Source of the DNA: Nocardia fluminea
GTDB taxonomy: Bacteria > Actinomycetota > Actinomycetes > Mycobacteriales > Mycobacteriaceae
Direction: 5' to 3'
Assembly: GCF_002846365.1 (NCBI RefSeq)
Contig: NZ_PJMW01000002.1
Span: 5,916,901-5,980,900, forward strand
Length of the DNA: 64,000 nt
The translations under genes and the position numbers were made by a program. The notes beneath the pieces are model-generated. The model saw only the letters and a list, made by a program, of their open reading frames with translations, was not told the origin of the DNA and searched no databases. Numbering within the stretch: position 1 is the first letter of the stretch; every line of letters starts with the position of its first letter. Shown one piece after another: positions 8,589 through 18,207 of this stretch.

Positions 8589-9182
8589 CTATTCGACGAG
8601 CAGCACCACCAACTGGCGGGCCAACTCGCCGTCGCCGGGGCCACCGAGCCAGATCAGCGGACGGCGCTGGTCGAGATGGTCCAGCGCTTCGGGCAGTGAC
8701 AGGAAGACCCGATCGGCGCGCACGACACACACCTGGGGTACCGACTCGGAAACGGTGGGTCCACCGTCGACATCGAGAGCCAGCGAGCCGGTCGAGGCGT
8801 CGCCTGCCACCGCGTCGCGAACCACCGCGTCGCCTCGCTCGACCGAATCCGAACCGCTGTGCACCACCAGGTGTCCCGGTGCGCCGGCCCAGTGATCGAG
8901 CCACGCCGGGCCCGGCTCGACCGCGGCGAGTACCGTTTGCACGCTCATGCCGTAGAGAACATCGGCGACAGCGGCGGGCAAACCGGCGACGTCGACGGTG
9001 CGCACCACCGATCCGTGCTCGCGCAACCGGTCGACGAACCGCTCGAGCACCTCGGCACGCTCGGCCGGGTCCACGATGGCGTGCCTGCCCCCGGATCGAC
9101 GCATGGGTACCCGGCGCTCGTCCTCGGGCAGGTCGAGCAGCCCGTCACGGACTCGGCGCAAGATCTCCTCGCGAGAATTCAC
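8589..9182 (-). CDS. LutC/YkgG-family (LUD domain) protein, orphan
   Basis: A 197-residue protein whose N-terminus (SREEILRRVRDGL) and C-terminal half (DASTGSLALD, PQVCVVRADRVF, PEALDHLDQRRPLIWLGGP) follow LutC, the third subunit of the LutABC lactate oxidation complex. The usual end motif (VEGVHGPR-like) is missing and is replaced by ELARQLVVLLVE. No lutA or lutB flanks it. It may therefore be a degenerate or repurposed LUD protein. Confidence 0.7.
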   Translation of the reverse strand: MNSREEILRRVRDGLLDLPEDERRVPMRRSGGRHAIVDPAERAEVLERFVDRLREHGSVVRTVDVAGLPAAVADVLYGMSVQTVLAAVEPGPAWLDHWAGAPGHLVVHSGSDSVERGDAVVRDAVAGDASTGSLALDVDGGPTVSESVPQVCVVRADRVFLSLPEALDHLDQRRPLIWLGGPGDGELARQLVVLLVE

Positions 9183-9266
9183 TCGGGCACTCTCCTTCGT
9201 TGGCGACGCCGATGTCGCCGTTCACACATTCCCTCTCCCCACATACCGCGGGAACTCTTCAATTCG

Positions 9267-10007
9267 CTACCGTACCGACCGGTCCACATGATCCGGCTGC
9301 GGCACGACGAAGCCCAGCAGATGCAAGAGCCGGTCGACGTTGAGGTCGAAGATCTCCGCCCGATCAGCGAAGGTGTCGCGGCCGTACATGTCGAACACAT
9401 CGAAGTTCACGGCACCGAAAAGCGTCGTCCACGCGGTGAGGGCGGACGCGATCACGCGATCAGGGATGGCGAGTCCGAACTGCTCGCGGATAGTGGCGAA
9501 ATCGGCCGCCGTACGCGGGGAGATCGCGGGATCGGTCACACCACTGTCGAGCAGGCCCCGGCGATAGGCGCTGTCGATGATGCCGAGCAGGGTCGCGATC
9601 ACGCGCACGCCCGGCGCCTCGGTATCGGCGGCCGGGGCGGCATAGCCGGGGACGGGCGTGCCGAAGAGCAGGCCGTACCAGGCGGGTTCGGCCAGCGCCC
9701 AGTCCCGCACGGCGCGCGCGGTCACCCGGAAACGAGTTGCGGGGTCGTCGGGGGCGTCGATCAGGGCCGCGTCGACGGCGTCACCGAGTGCGTTGTAGCC
9801 GTCGACCACCAGCATGGTCAGCAGTTCGTCGCGGCTGCGGACATACCGGTACACCGCCGACGAGACAACGCCCAGATCGCGGGCGACCGCGCGCAACGAC
9901 AACGCCGCCGCGCCCTGCGTGGCCAAATGCTCGCGGCCGATGCGTTTGATGTCGGCGATCGTCTGCGCGCGGGCCACTGCGCGCGGACCCGGCCGGTCGG
10001 AGCTCAT
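9267..10007 (-). CDS. TetR-family transcriptional regulator
   Basis: Residues IKRIGREHLATQGAAALSLRAVARDLGVVSSAVYRYVRSRDELLTMLV (given in parts: IKRIGREHLATQG, RAVARDLGVVSSAVYRYV, SRDELL) form the TetR helix-turn-helix. The remainder is a WHG-type C-terminal domain (AWYGLLFG). It lies 8 bp downstream of the MerR gene on the same strand. An in-frame GTG at 10025 overlapping that gene is an alternative start. The MerR-TetR pair probably controls the divergent GMC oxidoreductase. Confidence 0.82.
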   Translation of the reverse strand: MSSDRPGPRAVARAQTIADIKRIGREHLATQGAAALSLRAVARDLGVVSSAVYRYVRSRDELLTMLVVDGYNALGDAVDAALIDAPDDPATRFRVTARAVRDWALAEPAWYGLLFGTPVPGYAAPAADTEAPGVRVIATLLGIIDSAYRRGLLDSGVTDPAISPRTAADFATIREQFGLAIPDRVIASALTAWTTLFGAVNFDVFDMYGRDTFADRAEIFDLNVDRLLHLLGFVVPQPDHVDRSVR

Positions 10008-10014
10008 CGTTCGA

Positions 10015-10728
10015 TCATCGCCCACTCGCGGCGCGGGCCGGATCCCGGCGTGCGGCCGTGTCGTCTTCGGCGGCGGCGCGCTCGATCTCGGCGGCCAGCG
10101 TCGCGCCGCCGACCGCGAAGGCCATCGCCAGCAAGCGGTCGCGGAAGCGGCTCAGATCCACACTCACGCCTTCACCGCCGTACCCGGTGCCCGCCGCTTC
10201 GCGCACCGTGCCCACCACCTCGTCGGCGAGGTCGGCGATGCGTGACTGGATGAGCGTGCGCAGGGCCCCGCTGAGCGTGACGTCGATGCCGACGTCGTAG
10301 AGGACGAGGGCGGCTTTGAACATCGTGGGGTCCGCGACGAACCACCGCTGACCGCGCCGTTCCAGATAGCCCGCCGCGGCGAGTTCGGCGAGCACGTCGG
10401 TGCCGCGCTCGCCCAGCATCGCGGCGATCTCGGCATCGTCGAGAAAGGACGAGCGTTCGATGGACTGCCCCGCACGCGGGTCGAACAGGGTGCGCCAGTC
10501 GCCTGCCTGCGGTTCGGTGTCGAACACCTCGCGGATGGCGTCGAGCCGCAGCCCGCGCGCCTGCATGGCGACGATGTCGCGCAGCCGGTCCAAGTGCTCG
10601 TCGGTGTAGACGACTTCTTTGCCCGCGCGGCCGGGTTTCGGCAGGACGCCGAGCGAGTGGTAATAGCGGATGGTGCGCGACGCCACGCCGCTGACGTCGG
10701 CGAGTTCCGCTCGGGTGTATCGGGCCAC
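10015..10728 (-). CDS. MerR-family transcriptional regulator
   Basis: From GTG 10728 the protein begins VARYTRAELADVSGVASRTIRYYHSLGVLP, a MerR winged helix (key part SRTIRYYHSLGVLP), then a dimerisation helix (DRLRDIVAMQARGLRLDAIREV) and a 120-residue effector domain without a Cys metal-binding motif. The longer frame to 10809 would run into the shared promoter. It is divergent from the ChoD-like gene with a typical regulatory gap of 99 bp. Confidence 0.83.
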   Translation of the reverse strand: MARYTRAELADVSGVASRTIRYYHSLGVLPKPGRAGKEVVYTDEHLDRLRDIVAMQARGLRLDAIREVFDTEPQAGDWRTLFDPRAGQSIERSSFLDDAEIAAMLGERGTDVLAELAAAGYLERRGQRWFVADPTMFKAALVLYDVGIDVTLSGALRTLIQSRIADLADEVVGTVREAAGTGYGGEGVSVDLSRFRDRLLAMAFAVGGATLAAEIERAAAEDDTAARRDPARAASGR

Positions 10729-10759
10729 CCGACCAGCATAGGGTGGTTCGGCACCTACG

Positions 10760-10788
10760 TTGACAGCTCTGGCTGTCGCCATTAGCGT
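10760..10788 (+). promoter_or_regulatory. Promoter of GMC oxidoreductase gene with operator in the spacer
   Basis: TTGACA (10760-10765) and TAGCGT (10783-10788) are separated by 17 bp. The spacer holds the 6-bp inverted repeat GACAGC-TCTG-GCTGTC (10762-10777). An operator between -35 and -10 is the usual MerR arrangement, although the 17-bp spacing is normal rather than the stretched 19 bp. Confidence 0.5.
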
Positions 10789-10827
10789 TACCCGCGTCAC
10801 TGTCGACACCGATCGAGGAGCTCCCCC

Positions 10828-12555
10828 ATGCCCGAGCGCACCACCGATTTCGACGTTCTGATCGTCGGCTCCGGTTTCGGTGGCAGTGTCACCGCACTGC
10901 GGCTGGTGGAGAAGGGCTACAAGGTCGGCGTCATCGAGGCCGGTCGCCGCTTCGCCGATGACGAACTACCCAAGACCAGCTGGGACCTGCGCAAATTCGT
11001 GTGGGCGCCCAAGCTCGGCTGTTACGGCATCCAGCGCATCCACCCGCTGCGCGACGTCCTGATCCTGGGCGGCGCCGGCGTCGGCGGTGGTTCGCTGAAC
11101 TACGCCAACACCCTCTACGTGCCGCCGGAGCCGTTCTTCCAGGACCCGCAGTGGCGCGAGATCACCGACTGGCGCAGCGAGCTCACCCCTTATTACGAGC
11201 AAGCGAAGAAGATGCTCGGGGTGGTGACAAATCCCCACATGACTCCCGCCGACGAGATCTTCAAAGCCGTCGCCGAGGACATGGGTGTGGGCGAGACATT
11301 CGTGCAGACGCCCGTGGGAGTGTTCTTCGGGACGCCTGGCGAGACCGAGGCCGACCCCTACTTCGGTGGTGTCGGTCCCGAGCGCACCGGCTGTGTGGAA
11401 TGTGGCGACTGCATGGTCGGCTGCAAATTCGGCGCCAAGAACACGCTGGTGAAGAACTACCTCTACCTCGCGGAACAGGCGGGTGCGCAGGTCGTTCCGA
11501 TGACCACGGTGACATCGCTGCGACCGCTGCCCGACGGCACATGGGACGTGGCCACCGAGCGCACCGGTGCCTGGGTACGCAAGGCTCCCAAGACACTGAC
11601 CGCGAAGCATGTCGTGCTCGCGGCCGGAACGCTCGGCACGCAGAAGTTGCTGCACGCGATGCGCGACGAAGGTGCGCTGCCGAACCTGTCGGACAAGCTC
11701 GGCCTGCTGACCCGCACGAACTCCGAGTCGATCGTCGGTGCCGCGACCAAGACACTCGGGCCCGACCAGGACTTCACCAAGGGCGTCGCGATCACCTCGT
11801 CGATCCATCCCACCCCCGATACCCACGTCGAGCCGGTGCGCTACGGCAAGGGCTCGAACTCGATGGGCATGCTGCAAACGCTCATGGTCGACGGCGGCGG
11901 GCGGGTGCCGCGATGGCTGCGGTTCCTCGGCCTCGTGCTGTCCAACCCCCTGATCTTCCTGCGCTTCATGAGCGTGAAGAACTGGAGCGAGCGCACGATC
12001 ATCTCCCTGGTCATGCAGCACCTGGACAATTCGATCACCACCTACACCAAGCGCGGGCTCTTCGGTGGCCGCAAGCTGACCTCCAAACAGGGCCACGGAC
12101 AACCGAACCCGACGTGGATCCCGGCGGGCAACGATGTGACCCGCCGGGTCGCGGACAAGATCGGCGGCGTGGCCGGTGGCACCTGGGGTGATGTGTTCAA
12201 TGTGCCGATGACCGCCCACTTCCTCGGTGGCGCGGCGATCGGCGCCGACCGCGACCACGGCGTGATCGACGCCTACCACCGCGTATACGGCTACCCGACG
12301 CTCAGTGTCGTCGACGGTGCCGCCGTCTCGGCCAACCTCGGTGTCAACCCCTCGCTCACCATCACCGCCCAGGCCGAGCGCGCGGCCGCGTACTGGCCGA
12401 ACAACGGCGAACTCGACACCCGCCCCGAACAGAGCGCCGGCTACACCAAGATCGCCCCGGTCCGCCCGAACCAGCCGGTCGTGCCCGAAGGCGCACCCGC
12501 CGCCCTGGTCCTGCCGATCGTCGAGATCCGCAGCTCGGAGAAGACCGCGGGCTGA
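10828..12555 (+). CDS. GMC-type FAD oxidoreductase, ChoD (cholesterol oxidase)-like
   Basis: A 575-residue flavoprotein with the FAD dinucleotide motif VGSGFGGS (residues 13-20), GGAGVGGGSLNYANT and the GMC C-terminal stretch DGAAVSANLGVNPSLTITA. It belongs to the mycobacterial ChoD-type branch, thought to act on 3-hydroxysterols. Residues C189-x2-C192-x2-C195-x3-C199 form a ferredoxin-like Cys cluster inside the substrate domain, as in that branch, so an iron-sulfur cluster or zinc is possible. No signal peptide. Expressed from a promoter shared with the divergent MerR-TetR operon. Confidence 0.85.
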   Translation: MPERTTDFDVLIVGSGFGGSVTALRLVEKGYKVGVIEAGRRFADDELPKTSWDLRKFVWAPKLGCYGIQRIHPLRDVLILGGAGVGGGSLNYANTLYVPPEPFFQDPQWREITDWRSELTPYYEQAKKMLGVVTNPHMTPADEIFKAVAEDMGVGETFVQTPVGVFFGTPGETEADPYFGGVGPERTGCVECGDCMVGCKFGAKNTLVKNYLYLAEQAGAQVVPMTTVTSLRPLPDGTWDVATERTGAWVRKAPKTLTAKHVVLAAGTLGTQKLLHAMRDEGALPNLSDKLGLLTRTNSESIVGAATKTLGPDQDFTKGVAITSSIHPTPDTHVEPVRYGKGSNSMGMLQTLMVDGGGRVPRWLRFLGLVLSNPLIFLRFMSVKNWSERTIISLVMQHLDNSITTYTKRGLFGGRKLTSKQGHGQPNPTWIPAGNDVTRRVADKIGGVAGGTWGDVFNVPMTAHFLGGAAIGADRDHGVIDAYHRVYGYPTLSVVDGAAVSANLGVNPSLTITAQAERAAAYWPNNGELDTRPEQSAGYTKIAPVRPNQPVVPEGAPAALVLPIVEIRSSEKTAG

Positions 12556-12568
12556 TCGAACCAACCCC

Positions 12569-12607
12569 GGCCCCGGCCTTGCGGTTACCCACCGCGAAGC
12601 CGGGGCC
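12569..12607. terminator. Bidirectional terminator
   Basis: GGCCCCGGC (12569-12577) pairs with GCCGGGGCC (12599-12607), with an inner GCGGT/ACCGC pair. It lies between two convergent genes ending at 12555 and 12630. Confidence 0.65.
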
Positions 12608-12629
12608 GTCCCGTTTCGCCGCTACGTGT

Positions 12630-13511
12630 TCAGAGTGCGTTGATCCGGGCCAGCGCTTCGAAAGCCAGGTCGGCGGCCTGCCACAAGGCCGTGATCTCGG
12701 TGCGGATGGCGGGGGCGAGCGCGGGGTCTTGCAAGGCCAGGCCGTTGCTGAAGATCACCGTGTTCGCGGCGAGGTCGGCGGCGATGAGCATCTGTTCGGT
12801 GGCGACGCCCGCGCCGAACAGCTGGTCCAATCCCTCACCGACGAAATAGAACCGCCACAGCGGGCCGAGGTCGGCACCATAGGCCGCCTTGGTGCGGTCG
12901 ATGATCACGTCACCGACCGAGGCGATACCGGCCACGATCTTGAAATAGTCCGGCGCGTTCTCCGGCTTGCTCCCCACGGCTGCCACCGAGTAGCTCAGGT
13001 CGACGGTGAGGTGGGCGTTGTAGCCGGCCATGGCGGTGCGGGCGCGCGATGCCTCGCAGTCCCGAGCGAGGGAGAAATAGTGTGCCCATTGCGGTTCCGC
13101 GATGCCGCCGGTGAATTCGGCATGCAGATTGTCGAGGAATCGGCGCAGCAGTTCCGTGCTGATCGCGTGCGCGTACTCGCGGTTCGCGAACGCCGCCGGG
13201 TTACGCTGCATGGGCATCACCGCGGCGTATTCGACGCCGTCGAGCCCGATCGCGAACAGTCCGCGCAGGTCGCGGTGCTCGACCAGGAGTTCGGTGATCC
13301 GATGATGGCGGGCCACCGCGTCTTCGAGCCGGTCCAGGCTGTCGGCGCCGGAGATCGCCGACGTGTCCGACAACCGCGCGATCTCGGCGATATCGGTCTG
13401 GGACAGGGTGGACCCGCACGCGGTGTCCCCGACCGCGCCCGCAGCCGGGCCCGCGGGCAGAATCAGGGCCGCGACGGCGACACCGGCAGCTATTGCACTC
13501 GATACGCGCAC
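12630..13511 (-). CDS. Secreted DUF5995-type protein
   Basis: GTG 13511 opens a signal peptide (VRVSSAIAAGVAVAALILP, cleavage near AGA-VGD). The 293-residue helical protein has the DUF5995 hallmarks of a long helical bundle with H-R-I-T-E-L-L (LEDAVARHHRITELL), FANREYAH and YFSLARDCEA. The biochemical role of this actinobacterial family is not established. The frame stays open upstream to 13802, but that part is Arg/Trp-rich shadow. Divergent from the NmrA-like gene. Confidence 0.7.
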   Translation of the reverse strand: MRVSSAIAAGVAVAALILPAGPAAGAVGDTACGSTLSQTDIAEIARLSDTSAISGADSLDRLEDAVARHHRITELLVEHRDLRGLFAIGLDGVEYAAVMPMQRNPAAFANREYAHAISTELLRRFLDNLHAEFTGGIAEPQWAHYFSLARDCEASRARTAMAGYNAHLTVDLSYSVAAVGSKPENAPDYFKIVAGIASVGDVIIDRTKAAYGADLGPLWRFYFVGEGLDQLFGAGVATEQMLIAADLAANTVIFSNGLALQDPALAPAIRTEITALWQAADLAFEALARINAL

Positions 13512-13618
13512 GCGCCGATTCCACCATCTCTCGGCGTGATTCGCGCATCGACGCGCGCGTTGACCCACCGATGGGCGTGTCGGACCACCACGGTGCGACG
13601 GGCCCATAGCCTGGACCG

Positions 13619-14467
13619 ATGCCGGAGACCATCGCGATTTCAGGGGCCAGCGGACATATCGGCGGCCGCGTGGCCCGTCTGCTCGCACCCTCGGCCGCGC
13701 GCCTGCGACTGCTGGGACGCCACGTCGAGCACATCGCGCCGATCGACGGTGCGACCACCGCCACCATCGACTTCGGCGATCCCACCACGGTGGCCGCGGC
13801 ACTCGACGGCGTGGGGACCTTCTTCTTCGTCTCCGCCACCGAGAGCGCCGACCGCGCAGCCCAGCAGGCCGCGGTGGTGAACGCCGCGAAAGACGCGGGC
13901 GTGCACCGGATCGTGTATCTGTCGTTCGTCGGGGCCGCGCCCGATGCCACGTTCACGTTCGCCCGCGACCACTGGTACACCGAACAGGCCATCCGGGCGT
14001 CCGGCCTCGCGTTCACCTTCCTGCGCGACAACCAGTACCAGGACATCATCCCGCACTTCGCCGACGCAGACGGTGTGATCGAAGGTCCGGCCGGTGACGG
14101 CGAGGTCGCCGCGGTCACCCGTGCCGATGTCGCCGATTGCGCCGCGGCGGTGCTCGATTCGGACGCGCACTACGGCGAGACCTTCGACCTCACCGGTCCG
14201 CGCGCCTTCACCCTGCGCACGGCCACCGCCGACATGTCCGAAGTCCTCGGCCGACCGTTCCGTTACGTCGAGCAGACTGTCGAGCAGGCTTATGCGTCCC
14301 GCGCGAAGTACAACGCGCCGACATGGGAAGTCGACGGCTGGGTCAGCACTTACACCTCGATCGCGCAGGGCGACCTCGCCCAGGTCACCGACGCGGTCCC
14401 GCACCTGACCGGCCACCCGGCCACCGACTTCCGCAAATTCCTCGCGACTCTTCCGAAGGACGCCTGA
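13619..14467 (+). CDS. NmrA-like NAD(P)-binding protein (quinone reductase-like SDR)
   Basis: The 282-residue protein starts with IAISGASGHIGGRVARLL, the Rossmann nucleotide loop, and carries FFVSATESADRAAQQ, VYLSFVGA and FLRDNQYQDI, as in NmrA/QOR2-type atypical short-chain dehydrogenases. It probably reduces quinone-like electrophiles or senses NADP(H). A hydrolytic role is not supported. It stands alone, convergent with the permease gene 27 bp away. Confidence 0.8.
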   Translation: MPETIAISGASGHIGGRVARLLAPSAARLRLLGRHVEHIAPIDGATTATIDFGDPTTVAAALDGVGTFFFVSATESADRAAQQAAVVNAAKDAGVHRIVYLSFVGAAPDATFTFARDHWYTEQAIRASGLAFTFLRDNQYQDIIPHFADADGVIEGPAGDGEVAAVTRADVADCAAAVLDSDAHYGETFDLTGPRAFTLRTATADMSEVLGRPFRYVEQTVEQAYASRAKYNAPTWEVDGWVSTYTSIAQGDLAQVTDAVPHLTGHPATDFRKFLATLPKDA

Positions 14468-14494
14468 CCAGGCTCCCGGAGCCGTCGTCAAGAC

Positions 14495-16069
14495 TTACGC
14501 GGTGGTCTCCTCGGCGGCAGGCGTCGCGGTCGGCAGCAGTGAGTACGCCAGGCAGACGAGCGCGAAGAACAGATAACCCAGTGCCACACCGGGCGCGGCG
14601 GCCCATTCGACCGCGTGCGCGTGAATCAGTCCGATCCAGCTCAATCCGGCGCCGATGACCGCCGCCACTCCCGCCGCACGGAAACGTTTGTCGAGGATGA
14701 AGGTGACGATCGCGCCGAGCACCAGACCGGCCAGCACCGCACCGGACCCGAACACCTTCAGCCCGTCATAGACCACCCCCGCCTGACCCAGCGCGTCCGA
14801 GCCGACCTTCTCCGCCGACGTTCCCGCCGCGGACAGGGCGTTGTCGATCTGGGTGACGGCCCACTCCGCCAGGTTGGGCAGCAGCGCGGCCACGACCGCC
14901 ACCGCGTGGATCCGCGGTACCGCCTGGAACGCTTGCGCGCCGATCAGCAGCCCGATGTAGAGCAGGATCGGGACGATCGCCGGGATCGGCAGCAGCGTCG
15001 CGAGAATGCCGAAAAGCCCCAGCAGGCACATGATGCCGATGGTCAGGCCGCTGGCGAGCGAATAGCCGGTGCGCCCGCCTGCGTCCTTCCAGCCCGGGTG
15101 GCCGATGTAGACCGCGGGCGGGAAGGGTGAGCCGAAGCCCGCGCCGATCACCGCACCGAAACCGTCGGCCAGCAGCACACTGCGCAGGTTGTAGTTGTCG
15201 CCCGCGGCCGCGGCGCTCTCCACGTTGCTCATGGCTTCGGTGAAGTTGTAGATACCCAGCGGGATGGCGGTGGCCAGCAGTGGGGCCAGGTCGCCGAGTC
15301 CGTCGAAGAGCAGGCCGAGGCGCAGGTCGGGCAGACCGAGCGCGATGTCGTGTGCGGCCTGGGCGACATCGGGTGCTGACATGTAGCCGCCGATCCAGCC
15401 GATCGCGGTGCCGACCAGCAGCGCGACCAGGCCGACCGGGATATTGCCCGGCAGTGTGATGTCGGTGAAGAAGCCGATCAGGATGATGGCCAGCACCGGC
15501 AGCCCGATCCAGGCCACCTCCCACATCTGCGCGGCGGGGCGCATGGCGATGAAGGTGATCGAGATACCGGCCAGGGTGCCGAGCATCGCCGCCCGCGGGG
15601 TGACCTTGCGGATGTAGGGGCCGACGAAGGCTCCGATCATCACGATCACGCCGATCATGAACGCCCAGGCCAGCCCAGCCGCCCACGCCCGCAACGGATC
15701 TCCGGTGGCCAGGTAGATCGGCAGCATCACCACGAACACGACGATGAACATGTGGGGAACGCTCGGCCCGTAGGGCAGCGCCGTCACATCGGTGCGGCCT
15801 TCGCGGGTGGCCAGGCGCCTGGCCAGCACCATGTAGTACAGGTTGCCCAGCACGAGCGCGATACCCAGAGCGGGCAGCACCGTGCCGAGCACATCGGTGC
15901 TGGGGATCTTCACCACCGCGATGGTGAGCGTGGTCAGGGTCAGGACGTTGACCAGGATGTTGAACGCCAGCCCGAAGAAGGCGTTGGTGTCTCCTCTGGT
16001 CCACCACGCGAGTGCCGGTGGCGCGGGAGGTTCCGGGGCGGTGGTCGTTTTCGAGGTGTCGACGGACAT
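14495..16069 (-). CDS. NCS2/AzgA-like membrane permease in biuret operon
   Basis: A 524-residue protein with about 13 hydrophobic segments and the motifs WWTRGDTNAFFGLAFNILVN (N-terminus), ALPYGPSVPHMF and NVESAAAAGDNYNLR, resembling the xanthine/uracil/adenine permease superfamily. As last gene of the GntR-amidase-hydrolase operon, 15 bp after its neighbour, it probably imports the nitrogen compound the operon degrades (biuret, cyanurate or a related ureide). That substrate is inferred from context only. Confidence 0.75.
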   Translation of the reverse strand: MSVDTSKTTTAPEPPAPPALAWWTRGDTNAFFGLAFNILVNVLTLTTLTIAVVKIPSTDVLGTVLPALGIALVLGNLYYMVLARRLATREGRTDVTALPYGPSVPHMFIVVFVVMLPIYLATGDPLRAWAAGLAWAFMIGVIVMIGAFVGPYIRKVTPRAAMLGTLAGISITFIAMRPAAQMWEVAWIGLPVLAIILIGFFTDITLPGNIPVGLVALLVGTAIGWIGGYMSAPDVAQAAHDIALGLPDLRLGLLFDGLGDLAPLLATAIPLGIYNFTEAMSNVESAAAAGDNYNLRSVLLADGFGAVIGAGFGSPFPPAVYIGHPGWKDAGGRTGYSLASGLTIGIMCLLGLFGILATLLPIPAIVPILLYIGLLIGAQAFQAVPRIHAVAVVAALLPNLAEWAVTQIDNALSAAGTSAEKVGSDALGQAGVVYDGLKVFGSGAVLAGLVLGAIVTFILDKRFRAAGVAAVIGAGLSWIGLIHAHAVEWAAAPGVALGYLFFALVCLAYSLLPTATPAAEETTA

Positions 16070-16084
16070 GGTGGATCCTGTTCG

Positions 16085-16768
16085 CTAGGCCGTGACGGGG
16101 GCGGTGGTGCCGAGTGCGGCGATGACGTCCGCGGAGTCGGCGACCCAGCCGAAGATCGCGCCCTGGGCCGCGATCATCGACAGCCCGACGCGCTGGAATT
16201 CGGGAAAATAGGAGCCGACGCAGTCCGCGACCACGAGGCATTCGTAGCCGCGGTCGTTGGCCTCGCGGACGGTGGTGTGGACGCAGACCTCGGTGGTGAC
16301 GCCGGCGACGAGCAGGGTGGCGATCGAATGCTGTCGCAGCACAGTGGCCAATTCGGTCGCGTAGAACGCGCCCTTGCCCGGTTTGTCGATGACGGTCTCG
16401 CCGTCGAGTGGGGCCAGCTCGTCGATGATGTCGTGGCCGTATTCGCCGCGGATCAGGATGCGCCCGAAACGCCCCGGGTCACCGATGCGCTGCGACGGGT
16501 TGCCCCGCCGCAGTTTCGCCGGTGGGCAATCGGACAGGTCCGGCAGATGGCCCTCCCTGGTGTGGATCACCGTGATGCCCGCGGCCCTGGCGCAGGCGAG
16601 CACACCGGCGAGTGGTTCGATGACGGTGCGCAACAGCGCCACGTCGTTGCCGAGGCTCTCGCCGAAGCCACCCGGAAGCAGGAAGTCTCGCTGCATGTCG
16701 ATGATGACGAGCGCGGTCGTGGCGGGATCGAAGGTGAACGGACTCGGGATGGCGGGGATTTCGGTCAT
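16085..16768 (-). CDS. Isochorismatase-fold cysteine hydrolase, probable biuret hydrolase
   Basis: A 227-residue protein with the Asp-Lys-Cys triad of the fold: D24 in IDMQRDF, K129 in DKPGKG and C162 in VTTEVCV. The stretches [30 protein letters not shown] and [10 protein letters not shown] match what I recall of Rhizobium biuret hydrolase (BiuH), including the 33-residue Lys-Cys spacing. It would cleave biuret to allophanate and ammonia. Its ATG overlaps the stop of the allophanate-hydrolase-like gene by 4 nt, giving translational coupling. A ureidoacrylate or nicotinamide hydrolase is a less likely alternative. Confidence 0.72.
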   Translation of the reverse strand: MTEIPAIPSPFTFDPATTALVIIDMQRDFLLPGGFGESLGNDVALLRTVIEPLAGVLACARAAGITVIHTREGHLPDLSDCPPAKLRRGNPSQRIGDPGRFGRILIRGEYGHDIIDELAPLDGETVIDKPGKGAFYATELATVLRQHSIATLLVAGVTTEVCVHTTVREANDRGYECLVVADCVGSYFPEFQRVGLSMIAAQGAIFGWVADSADVIAALGTTAPVTA

Positions 16769-18150
16769 CGTCGCTCCTGGAGGACTACCTGGTCGAGAGG
16801 GTGAAGCGTTGCGGCGCTGCGCGGTTCGTCCAGCAGCCGGGCGGCGGCGGCGAGAACGACGTCGTCGGCGAGTGCCGGGCCGAAGATCATGAGCGAGACC
16901 GGCCTGCCGTCGCGGGTAGTGCCCGCGGGGACCGCGATCGCGGTCAGGTCCAGAAGGTTGCCGAAGTGGGTGTAGTGGCCGAGCACGGTGTTGGTCGCGA
17001 TGGGGTCGGCCAGTACCTCGGGGACGGTGAAGGTGGTGCCGATGGTCGGCACGACGATCGCGTCGACCTCGTCCCACATCCGGGCGACCTCGGCGCGGAG
17101 CTCCTGCAACCGCTGCTGCGCGCGGAACACGTCCACCGCGTCGAATCGCCTTCCGCTGTCGAGGATCTCCCGGATCACGGGCAGGATCGAGTCGGGCCGC
17201 TCGGTCAGGAACTCGTCGAATTCGACCAGCCGTTCCGCGACCCACGGGCCCTGGTAGAGCAGCGCGCCTGCGGCGAGGAAGGGTGCGAGTGTCGTGTCGA
17301 CACAGGTGAATCCCTTGCCCGGCAATGTGTCTCGCGCGCCGAGATGCGCCGCGCGCATCGCCTCGTCGCCGAAGAACTCGAGCTCCCGCGGTGCCGGTAA
17401 GCCGAGCCGGATCGGGCCGCCGGAAAATCGCCCGCCCCGTGCGCGGGTCCACGGGTCCTCGTGATCGATCGCCATGATCACCTCGGCGACCAGGTCGAGG
17501 TCCTCGACGGTGTGCGCCATGAGGGTGAGGCAGTCCAGCGACTTGCAGGCGGGTACGAGCCCGACGGTGCTGATCAGACCGCGCGACGGCTTCCAGCCGA
17601 CGATGCCGTTGAGTGCGGCGGGTACGCGACCCGAACCCGCGGTATCCGTCGCCACACAGAACGGCACCTGGCCGAGCGCGACCGCGAGCGCCGACCCGGA
17701 ACTCGACCCGCCGGAGATCAGATCGCCGCCGAAGACGCTGCGTGGCACCGGGTACGGAGTTCGGGTGCCGTTCAGGCCGGTGGCGAACTGGTCGAGATTG
17801 GTCTTGCCGACGAACAGCGCGCCCGCGTCGAGCAGGCGCTGCACGGCGGGGGCGGTCCGGGTGGCGTGGTAGGCGTAATCGGGGCAGGCCAGCGTCGTCG
17901 GATAGCCGGCGACGTCGATGCTGTCCTTCACGCCGAAGGGAACGCCGTACAGCGGCAGCGTGCGTGCGCCCGGCATCCTTTCGACAGCCGCCGCGGCAGC
18001 GAGCAATTCGTCACGGGGTACCGGGGTGATCCAGGTGCCGTCGTCGCCGCGTGCGGCGATCGCGTCGGCCACGCGTGCTGCGGTACTGGTCGGAGAGCCG
18101 TTGCCGCCCTGGTGCTGGGCGAGGATTTCCGTGACCGTAGAGCCTGTCAT
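16765..18150 (-). CDS. Amidase-signature enzyme, probable allophanate hydrolase (AtzF-like, amidase domain only)
   Basis: The 461-residue protein has the amidase Ser-cisSer-Lys triad: K75 in GVKDSIDV, the cis-Ser in [10 protein letters not shown] (149-151) and the nucleophile Ser in [12 protein letters not shown] (S173). The stretch [16 protein letters not shown] and the VPFCVATD segment resemble AtzF. AtzF usually has a second C-terminal domain (total about 600 residues); here the protein stops after the amidase domain, so the companion domain is missing or encoded elsewhere. It would split allophanate to ammonia and CO2 after the neighbouring biuret hydrolase. Confidence 0.72.
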   Translation of the reverse strand: MTGSTVTEILAQHQGGNGSPTSTAARVADAIAARGDDGTWITPVPRDELLAAAAAVERMPGARTLPLYGVPFGVKDSIDVAGYPTTLACPDYAYHATRTAPAVQRLLDAGALFVGKTNLDQFATGLNGTRTPYPVPRSVFGGDLISGGSSSGSALAVALGQVPFCVATDTAGSGRVPAALNGIVGWKPSRGLISTVGLVPACKSLDCLTLMAHTVEDLDLVAEVIMAIDHEDPWTRARGGRFSGGPIRLGLPAPRELEFFGDEAMRAAHLGARDTLPGKGFTCVDTTLAPFLAAGALLYQGPWVAERLVEFDEFLTERPDSILPVIREILDSGRRFDAVDVFRAQQRLQELRAEVARMWDEVDAIVVPTIGTTFTVPEVLADPIATNTVLGHYTHFGNLLDLTAIAVPAGTTRDGRPVSLMIFGPALADDVVLAAAARLLDEPRSAATLHPLDQVVLQERR

Positions 18151-18159
18151 GTTGTCGAT

Positions 18160-18167
18160 TGTCGACA
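18160..18167. promoter_or_regulatory. GntR/FadR-type operator
   Basis: TGTCGACA is a perfect palindrome within ATTGTCGACAGA, close to the TTGTC-N-ACAA core used by FadR-subfamily regulators. It is 10 bp upstream of the amidase start and 41 bp downstream of the gntR stop, so it could control the three catabolic genes separately from the regulator. Confidence 0.5.
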
Positions 18168-18207
18168 GAAAGTGTGACGACGGTGGGATCGGTCTGTATC
18201 GGATGTG

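Noticed and set aside
10966..12564. 532-codon minus-strand frame opposite the ChoD-like gene
   Set aside because: His/Arg/Gly/Ala-rich antisense shadow. The plus-strand frame has all GMC motifs.
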